From Demequina sediminis (lineage in GTDB: Bacteria > Actinomycetota > Actinomycetes > Actinomycetales > Demequinaceae), in assembly GCF_030296675.1 (NCBI RefSeq), contig NZ_AP027736.1, forward strand, positions 1,550,001-1,614,000: DNA of 64,000 bases, written 5' to 3'. Shown here piece by piece: positions 59,146 through 64,000 of this stretch. How positions within the stretch are numbered: the stretch's first letter is position 1; each line of letters opens with the position of its first letter. A program made the translations under genes and the position numbers. The notes below the pieces were generated by a model, which worked only from the letters and a program-made list of their open reading frames with translations, searched no databases and was not told where the DNA came from.

Positions 59146-60660
59146 GTGAATCTCGCGACGCTGTGGCGCTGGCGCGCCGCCCTCATGGCCACCGGCGTGG
59201 GAGCCCTCGCCGCGCTGCTGCGCCTCGCCGCGCTCTCGGAGCCCCATGCCCTGGTCTTCGACGAAGTTTTCTACGTGCGCGGCGCCTACTCGCTCACCGC
59301 GCTCGGCTTCGAGGGGGACTGGACGGGCGACGACGCCGCGTTCGCGACTGGAGACACCTCGGGACTCACCACCGAGGGCGACTTCGTGGTGCACCCCATG
59401 GTCGGCAAGCTGCTCATCGCGCTGGGCATCGCGGTCTTCGGCAACGAGCCGTTCGGCTGGCGCGTGGTGGGAGCGGTGCTCGGCGCCGCGATCGCGGTCA
59501 TGGTCGCGCTCGCCGCGCGGCGCCTGTTCCGGTCGACGGTGTGGGGCGCAGTGGCCGGCGTGCTCATCGCGGTCGACGGCCAGGCGATCGTGCTGTCGCG
59601 CACCGGGCTGCTCGATGGCTTCCTCACGTTCTTCGTGGTGCTGGGCTTCTGGCTGCTCGTGATCGACAGGGACCGCACCCGCGCCCTCCTCGAGCGCCGC
59701 GCGGCGGCAGCGCGCGCCGCGGCGGGATGGGGCGCCGATGCCCCGCTCGCGGGCCTCGGCCCTCGCACCGGGGTGCGCTGGTGGCGGCTCGCGGCGATCC
59801 TCGCCTTCGCCCTCGCGGCGTCGACCAAGTGGTCGGGGTTGTACTTCGCGGCGGCCTTCCTGCTGCTGTCCGTCCTGTGGGACGCCGTCGATCGCCGCGC
59901 GGTCGGGGTCGAGCGGTGGTTCGCGGGGACGCTGGCGCGCGCAGTGCCCGCGGGAGTCGCGACGCTCGTGATGGTCCCGGTGGTCTACGTCGCGACGTGG
60001 GCGAACTGGTTCGTCACGGACGGCTCGTACGGCAGGAACTGGGCGCGTGACAACCCCGGCGAGGGCGTCACGTGGCTGCCCGACTCGCTGAACTCCCTGC
60101 TCCACTACCACCAGCAGATGTGGGACTTCCACACGGGGCTCACCACGGAACACCCGTACATGTCGAATCCGTGGTTCTGGCCCCTCCAGTGGCGGCCCAC
60201 GGCCTTCCACTTCGAGGACGTCGACGCGGCGTGCGGAGCCGAGCGGTGCGTGAGCGCGATCCACGCGCTGGGCAACCCCGTGCTGTGGTGGCTCGCGTCC
60301 GCCGCGCTCGCGTGGGCGCTGTGGCGCGTGCTCCGCCACCGCGACGTGCTCGCACTCACGGTCGCGGCCGGAGTGCTCGCGGGCTGGGTGCCGTGGCTGC
60401 CGTACGCCTACCGCACGATCTTCACGTTCTACTCGGTCGCGTTCGCGCCCTTCATGGTGCTCGTGCTCGTGTGGGCGCTGCGGCGGATCGCCCAGCCGGA
60501 TCGGCTGGAAGGCGGGTGGTCGCGCAGGGGCGTCCTTGTCGCGGGCGGCGTGGTCGCGGCCATCCTCGTGGTGTCCGCGCTCTTCATGCCGCTATGGGTG
60601 GGCACGCCCATCCCGTTCGGCTACTGGCAACTCCACATGTGGCTGCCCAGCTGGGTATGA
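59146..60660 (+). CDS. pmt: Protein O-mannosyltransferase
   Basis: 504 residues with about ten helices. GT39 family: the first luminal loop has HALVFDEVFYVRGAYSLTAL with the catalytic acidic DE, then VHPMVGKLLIALGIAVFGN. The following hydrophobic region and the late luminal stretch with SNPWFWPLQWRPTAF and C-terminal HMWLPSWV are typical of actinobacterial Pmt. Mannose from polyprenyl-phosphomannose is moved to Ser/Thr of exported proteins. GTG 59146 is placed by the leaderless promoter. Confidence 0.92.
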   Translation: MNLATLWRWRAALMATGVGALAALLRLAALSEPHALVFDEVFYVRGAYSLTALGFEGDWTGDDAAFATGDTSGLTTEGDFVVHPMVGKLLIALGIAVFGNEPFGWRVVGAVLGAAIAVMVALAARRLFRSTVWGAVAGVLIAVDGQAIVLSRTGLLDGFLTFFVVLGFWLLVIDRDRTRALLERRAAAARAAAGWGADAPLAGLGPRTGVRWWRLAAILAFALAASTKWSGLYFAAAFLLLSVLWDAVDRRAVGVERWFAGTLARAVPAGVATLVMVPVVYVATWANWFVTDGSYGRNWARDNPGEGVTWLPDSLNSLLHYHQQMWDFHTGLTTEHPYMSNPWFWPLQWRPTAFHFEDVDAACGAERCVSAIHALGNPVLWWLASAALAWALWRVLRHRDVLALTVAAGVLAGWVPWLPYAYRTIFTFYSVAFAPFMVLVLVWALRRIAQPDRLEGGWSRRGVLVAGGVVAAILVVSALFMPLWVGTPIPFGYWQLHMWLPSWV

Positions 60661-60669
60661 GCCGCGCGG

Positions 60670-61113
60670 CTATCCCTCGCGGTTCTCGACCAGCCTGGAC
60701 AGGATGATCGCCGAGCGAGTCTTGTCGACCTGAGGCGCGAGGCGCACCTTCTCGAGCGCCGCCTCTAGGTCCGGCATCGTCGCCGCCCGCAGGCGCACGA
60801 TAGCGTCGGCCTGACCGGTCACCGTGAACGCCTCGACCACGTTGGGGATGCCCTCGAGGATGCGGCGCAGGTCCTCGGGCGCCACCGTGCCGCGGCAGAA
60901 GAGCTCGACGTGAGCCTCGGTTCCGGCGCCGTCGAGATCCGGGTCGAGCCTTACGCGGAAGCCCTGGATCACGTGGTCGGCGACCATGCGGTCGACACGC
61001 CTCTTGACCGCCGAGGGCGACAGCCCGATCCGCGTGCCCATCTCCGCGTAGCTCGCGCGACCGTCGATCCGCAGCTCGTCGATGATCCGCCGGTCCAGAT
61101 CGTCGATCGACAT
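60670..61113 (-). CDS. Lrp/AsnC-family transcriptional regulator
   Basis: 147 residues. The winged helix-turn-helix (about 3-55) reads SIDDLDRRIIDELRIDGRAS and GTRIGLSPSAVKRRVDRM. The RAM ligand domain has NVVEAFTVTGQADAIVRLRA. It is divergent from the ornithine cyclodeaminase-like gene, with an AT-rich patch at 61180-61205 between them, so it probably senses ornithine, arginine or proline and controls that gene; this is inference. ATG 61113 follows GGTGGAG. Confidence 0.88.
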   Translation of the reverse strand: MSIDDLDRRIIDELRIDGRASYAEMGTRIGLSPSAVKRRVDRMVADHVIQGFRVRLDPDLDGAGTEAHVELFCRGTVAPEDLRRILEGIPNVVEAFTVTGQADAIVRLRAATMPDLEAALEKVRLAPQVDKTRSAIILSRLVENREG

Positions 61114-61227
61114 CTCCACCCCTTCGCAAGCAACCTGCACGTGAGCGCCTATTCTCGCACGGATGCCGCGCACTCAGGACGAAACCATCAACTATTCACT
61201 GAAACACTGGGCGTGGGAGGAGGAACC

Positions 61228-61338
61228 ATGACGTCCATGCTCGGCCACTCGCGCATCGTCGCGTCCCCCTCCCTCAACCCCTGGGAGGCCTCGAGAGTTC
61301 CCGCCACTCCCCTCACCACCGAGGAGCAACCATGGTGA
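61228..61338 (+). CDS. Candidate 36-residue leader ORF before the ornithine cyclodeaminase gene
   Basis: ATG 61228 follows GGAGGAGGAACC, the strongest ribosome site in the region. The ORF begins MTSMLGHSRIVASPSLNPWE and ends just inside the next gene: its TGA at 61336-61338 overlaps the ATG at 61332 by several bases. The peptide has no clear domain and is not an obvious run of arginines. It may serve translational coupling, be a regulatory leader, or be a remnant of an earlier gene start. I do not recognise it. Confidence 0.5.
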   Translation: MTSMLGHSRIVASPSLNPWEASRVPATPLTTEEQPW

Positions 61339-62369
61339 CCTTCGTCGACGTCCCGCTCATGCGCCAGTGGGTCGGAGAGCACGGCGCCGCCGCGCTGATT
61401 CGCGACCTGGTTCCCTACCTCGAGGCGGACTTCCGGCGGTGGCCGGAGTTCGACAAGGTCGCGCGCGTGGCCTCCCACTCCCCGGTGGGAGTGATCGAGC
61501 TCATGCCCATCGCGGACGCGGCATCCTACGGCTTCAAGTACGTCAACGGACACCCCGGTAATCCCTCGCGCGGGCTCCAGACGGTGACCGCATTCGGCAT
61601 GCTCGCGGATGTCGCGAGCGGCTATCCCGTGCTGCTCGCCGAGATGACGATCCTCACGGCGCTGCGGACCGCCTCGACCTCGGCGATGGCCGCGCGCCAC
61701 CTCGCGCGCCCGGGCTCCCGCGTGCTCGGCCTGATCGGCGCCGGCAGCCAGGCGGAGTTCCAGATCCTGGGCATGCGGGACGTCGTGGGCATCGACACCG
61801 TGCGCGCATGGGACACCGACCCCGCGGCCCTCGACAAGCTCGAGCGTCACGCCGATTCCCTTGGGGTGGAGCTCGTGAGGGCGCGCTCCGCGGCGGACGC
61901 GGCGGAGGGCGCGGACATCATCACCACATGCACCGCGGACAAGGCCTACGCGACGGTTCTCACGGACGCCATGGTCGCGCCGGGCGTGCACCTCAACGCG
62001 ATCGGCGGCGACTGCCCCGGAAAGACAGAGCTCGATGCGGCGCTGGTACGCCGCTCAAGCGTCTTCGTCGAGTACGAGCCGCAGACGCGCGTCGAGGGCG
62101 AGATTCAGCAGGTGGCGGCCGACCATCCCGTGACGGAGCTGTGGCGGGTCCTCACGGGCGGGGCACCTGGGCGCGAGAGCGAGGCGGACGTGACGCTCTT
62201 CGACTCGGTGGGCTTTGCGCTCGAGGACTTCACCGCCCTGCGGTTCCTCCTCGATCGCGTGGGCGGCACCGCGCACGCGGGCAGCGTCGACCTCATCGCC
62301 GATCCCGCCGACCCCAAGGACCTGTTCTCGCTGGTCGCGGCGCCCCGCGTCGCGTGGCGACTGGCGTAG
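61332..62369 (+). CDS. Ornithine cyclodeaminase/mu-crystallin family protein
   Basis: 345 residues. NAD(P)-binding Rossmann part has RVLGLIGAGSQAEFQILGM near residue 135. The substrate-side conserved Lys/Asn block is YGFKYVNGHPGNPSRGLQTV near residue 60, followed by TASTSAMAARHLARP. Members catalyse ornithine to proline, alanine-type dehydrogenation or ketimine reduction. The length and the FKYVNGHPGNPSRG block fit ornithine cyclodeaminase. ATG 61332 follows GAGGAG. Under probable control of the divergent Lrp-type regulator. Confidence 0.85.
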   Translation: MVTFVDVPLMRQWVGEHGAAALIRDLVPYLEADFRRWPEFDKVARVASHSPVGVIELMPIADAASYGFKYVNGHPGNPSRGLQTVTAFGMLADVASGYPVLLAEMTILTALRTASTSAMAARHLARPGSRVLGLIGAGSQAEFQILGMRDVVGIDTVRAWDTDPAALDKLERHADSLGVELVRARSAADAAEGADIITTCTADKAYATVLTDAMVAPGVHLNAIGGDCPGKTELDAALVRRSSVFVEYEPQTRVEGEIQQVAADHPVTELWRVLTGGAPGRESEADVTLFDSVGFALEDFTALRFLLDRVGGTAHAGSVDLIADPADPKDLFSLVAAPRVAWRLA

Positions 62370-62383
62370 AGTCCGCGCGAGTC

Positions 62384-63187
62384 TCAGCCGAGCCGCACAC
62401 GCGCGCCCGGGCCGTCGACGGCGTCCTCCACCGTGAAGGGCTGCGCGGTGGCGCTCACGGACATCGACACCAGGTCGACGCCCTCGCCGATGCTCGTGAG
62501 GAAGGCCGTGTCCGCCGCGTCGCGGCCGGTCGCGATGCGCACCATGGTCGACCGCGGCGCGAGACCCGTGGCGTCGATCACCCACCACTCGCCGTCGACC
62601 AGCGCCTCCGCGACCGCGTGGAAGTCCATCGGCTCGAGGCCGGGGGCGTAGACCGCGACCACCCGCGCGGGCAGGTCGCACGCACGCAGCAGCGCGACCA
62701 CCAGGTGGGCGAAGTCACGGCACACACCCGCCCGCGCGAGCATCGTCGCCGCCGCCCCATCCGTGGGGGAACTCGCCCCCGACACGTACGCGAGGCTCCC
62801 GCGCACCCACGCGGCGACCGCCTCCACCAGCGCGTGCCCCGCGAGTCCGCCGAACTGCGCGACCGCCGTGGGCCCCAGCGTGTCCGACTCGCAATAGCGG
62901 CTGGGCCGCAGGTACGTCACCTCGTCGAGCGGCGCAACGGCGACCGGAGCCGCCATGCCCCGCACCAGGGCGTCGTACGCGACGTTCACGGGCCCCTCCC
63001 CCACGTCCACGACGTGCAGGCGGCCCCCGTGGGAATCGGCGAGCTCGCTCCACGCGCACTCGCGCCCCGCCTGGGTCACGGCGAGGGACTCCTCGCGGTC
63101 GTGGCCGTCACTCACCGCCACGGCGAGCACGAGTCGTGCGGGACCCGAGGCGTGCAGATCGAGCCGGGCGCTGAGTCGACGTTCCAT
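62384..63187 (-). CDS. Transglutaminase-like family protein
   Basis: 267 residues. The Cys-His-Asp triad is readable: GVCRDFAHLVVALLRACDLP (Cys), MDFHAVAEALV (His) and WVIDATGLAP (Asp). The N-terminal half is the beta-rich extension found in bacterial transglutaminase-like proteins (PF01841 plus N-terminal domain). It ends with a normal C-terminal sheet. Bacterial members act as peptidases or have unknown substrates. Isolated gene, convergent with the ornithine cyclodeaminase-like gene. Confidence 0.85.
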   Translation of the reverse strand: MERRLSARLDLHASGPARLVLAVAVSDGHDREESLAVTQAGRECAWSELADSHGGRLHVVDVGEGPVNVAYDALVRGMAAPVAVAPLDEVTYLRPSRYCESDTLGPTAVAQFGGLAGHALVEAVAAWVRGSLAYVSGASSPTDGAAATMLARAGVCRDFAHLVVALLRACDLPARVVAVYAPGLEPMDFHAVAEALVDGEWWVIDATGLAPRSTMVRIATGRDAADTAFLTSIGEGVDLVSMSVSATAQPFTVEDAVDGPGARVRLG

Positions 63188-63401
63188 GTGCGCATCCTGT
63201 CACGGCCCCCTCCACCCCCGGAGAGCCCGGGCGCAGAAGCGGCAGACCGGTCGCGAGCGAGCTGACCGGTATGTCAGCCACCGCCGTGGATGCACTGTGC
63301 GGAGTCGTGGGCGTCGTCGCGCCAATGTCGTCTTGACCACCGGGGTCTCGACCTGATCGACACCACTCCGCCCGCGCTGTTCGTACGGTTCGTGTCGACG
63401 C

Positions 63402-63659
63402 GTGTCCCTTTCATCGGCACAGGCATCGGGGGAAGTCGTGCTGCTGGCGTGGGTGCTCATCGATGCACGGATCGCGAACGACGTCACCAGCCCCCGACTG
63501 TCCTCCATGGCCATGGAGCCGAGCGTCGCGCGCGCCGACCCGAGGTGCGCCTCCTTGGCGCTACCTGCCGCGCCGCTCCTTGCCGCGATCGTCAAGAACA
63601 CCGGCCACACGTACGCAGTCATTGAGGACGATGCCGCGGAAGGCGACGATGCCGCGTAG
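63402..63659 (+). CDS. Doubtful 85-residue ORF
   Basis: From GTG 63402, a frame with fair third-position GC that ends in EDDAAEGDDAA, encoded over two of the repeated words. No ribosome site and no family match that I can recognise. It could be a gene remnant or chance. Confidence 0.25.
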   Translation: MSLSSAQASGEVVLLAWVLIDARIANDVTSPRLSSMAMEPSVARADPRCASLALPAAPLLAAIVKNTGHTYAVIEDDAAEGDDAA

Positions 63660-63677
63660 GCACGTGGGGCATCGTCC
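63626..63677. repeat. Three copies of the GGACGATGCC-type word, two facing each other
   Basis: GGACGATGCC at 63626-63635, GACGATGCC at 63645-63653, and the reverse GGCATCGTCC at 63668-63677. The second and third face each other over about 14 nt and could form a weak hairpin just before the FKBP terminator. Confidence 0.65.
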
Positions 63678-63689
63678 CCCCCAGAGACA

Positions 63690-63727
63690 ACGACAGCGGC
63701 CCCGGCTTCCGCCGGGGCCGCTGTCGT
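63690..63727 (-). terminator. Terminator hairpin after the FKBP gene
   Basis: Perfect 17-bp inverted repeat ACGACAGCGGCCCCGGC, loop TTCC, and complement, ending 10 bp past the FKBP stop. Confidence 0.85.
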
Positions 63728-63737
63728 GTGTGCCGCG

Positions 63738-64000
63738 TTAGTTCGCGGCGAGGATGTCGACCACGAACACGAGCGTCGAGTTCGCGGGAATCGAATCCGA
63801 CTCCTCTTCGCCGTACGCGAGCTCCGGCGGCACCACGAGCAGCACCTGGCTGCCGACGGTCTGTCCCGCGAGCCCCTGCACCCAGCCGTCGATCAGCGAG
63901 CCGGACGAGAGGGTGAACGACGCCGCGGCGCCGCGGTCCCATGACGAGTCGAACTGCTCGCCGTCCCACAGCCAACCGGTGTAGTGGACGGTGACCTGGT
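63738..64000 (-). CDS. FKBP-type peptidyl-prolyl cis-trans isomerase, N-terminus outside window
   Basis: The last 87 residues of an FKBP domain: VTVHYTGWLWDGEQFDSSWD, FTLSSGSLIDGWVQGLAGQT, VGSQVLLVVPPELAYGEE and the final STLVFVVDILAAN. The active-site Tyr, Asp, Trp and Tyr positions are retained. The protein continues beyond the right edge, so its signal or domain number is unknown. It is followed by a strong terminator. Confidence 0.93.
   Translation of the reverse strand, partial: QVTVHYTGWLWDGEQFDSSWDRGAAASFTLSSGSLIDGWVQGLAGQTVGSQVLLVVPPELAYGEEESDSIPANSTLVFVVDILAAN

Larger units (their letters stand above)
63188..63737. other. 550-bp stretch with no convincing gene
   Basis: Between the transglutaminase and FKBP genes. 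It holds weak reading frames on both strands, none with a recognised domain. It also holds a cluster of three GGACGATGCC-type words (63626-63677) and a terminator. Start and ribosome signals are weak throughout. It may contain the promoter of the transglutaminase gene near its left end. I see no RNA gene. Confidence 0.5.

Noticed and set aside
63200..63622. Minus-strand frame of 140 codons in the 550-bp gap
   Set aside because: No ribosome site, no domain, and composition like a shadow frame.

Overview
The window is very GC-rich (about 70% by eye) and reads as the chromosome of a high-GC actinobacterium, most likely a Micrococcales relative (Cellulomonas- or Demequina-like; the genus is a guess). 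Supporting signs are abundant GTG and TTG starts, many 4-nt stop/start overlaps, leaderless genes behind a TAGRCT-type -10 box, a DtxR-type iron box, and gene blocks that match the Mycobacterium tuberculosis order from memory: pth-rplY-prs-glmU-tRNA-Gln-TetR, mfd-mazG-lipoprotein-eno-ftsB-DUF501-ppx, and ispE-rsmA-rpf-tatD-metG-rsmI-pmt.

Layout. 1-3.5 kb: haem synthesis (hemG, hemE, and divergent hemA). 3.5-7.6 kb: an iron-siderophore ABC importer behind an iron box. 7.6-15.8 kb: phoH2-like, uppS, hemolysin III, DUF4307, greA, a 23S rRNA methyltransferase, an AI-2E family membrane protein, msrA and a Bax-inhibitor-like protein. 16-19.5 kb: a fructose PTS locus (fruR, fruK) whose PTS part is a chimera of the fruA start and the ptsI end. 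19.5-29.4 kb: metF, yaeQ, an unusual tRNA, ppx, DUF501, ftsB, eno, mazG, a lipoprotein and mfd. 29.5-34 kb: a group for recycling S-adenosylhomocysteine (mtnN and luxS on one strand; an SAH-hydrolase-like gene, a nucleoside-deaminase-like gene and a cupin on the other). 34-36.6 kb: a polar amino-acid ABC importer. 36.6-41.4 kb: a DUF222-HNH protein and a GH65 phosphorylase with its beta-phosphoglucomutase. 41.5-51 kb: pth, rplY, DUF1206, PAP2, a glycosyltransferase, hppA, prs, glmU and tRNA-Gln. 51-60.7 kb: tetR, mscL, ispE, rsmA, a resuscitation-factor-like protein, tatD, metG, a D,D-carboxypeptidase, rsmI and a protein mannosyltransferase. 60.7-64 kb: a divergent lrp / ornithine-cyclodeaminase pair, a transglutaminase, a poorly explained 550-bp stretch and the end of an FKBP.

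Three points matter to anyone using this annotation. First, about fourteen conserved-gene frame breaks, plus the PTS junction, each need one base restored in nearly every case, usually in a C or G run. This looks like systematic sequencing error, so those genes are annotated as single, probably intact genes. Second, the PTS locus has lost roughly the second half of fruA, any ptsH and the front of ptsI. Third, the 10-mer GGACGATGCC occurs 15 times on the two strands, far above chance, including as inverted pairs in a terminator, near a gene end and near the right edge. That pattern resembles DNA-uptake sequences of naturally competent bacteria and is the best candidate here for something undescribed.
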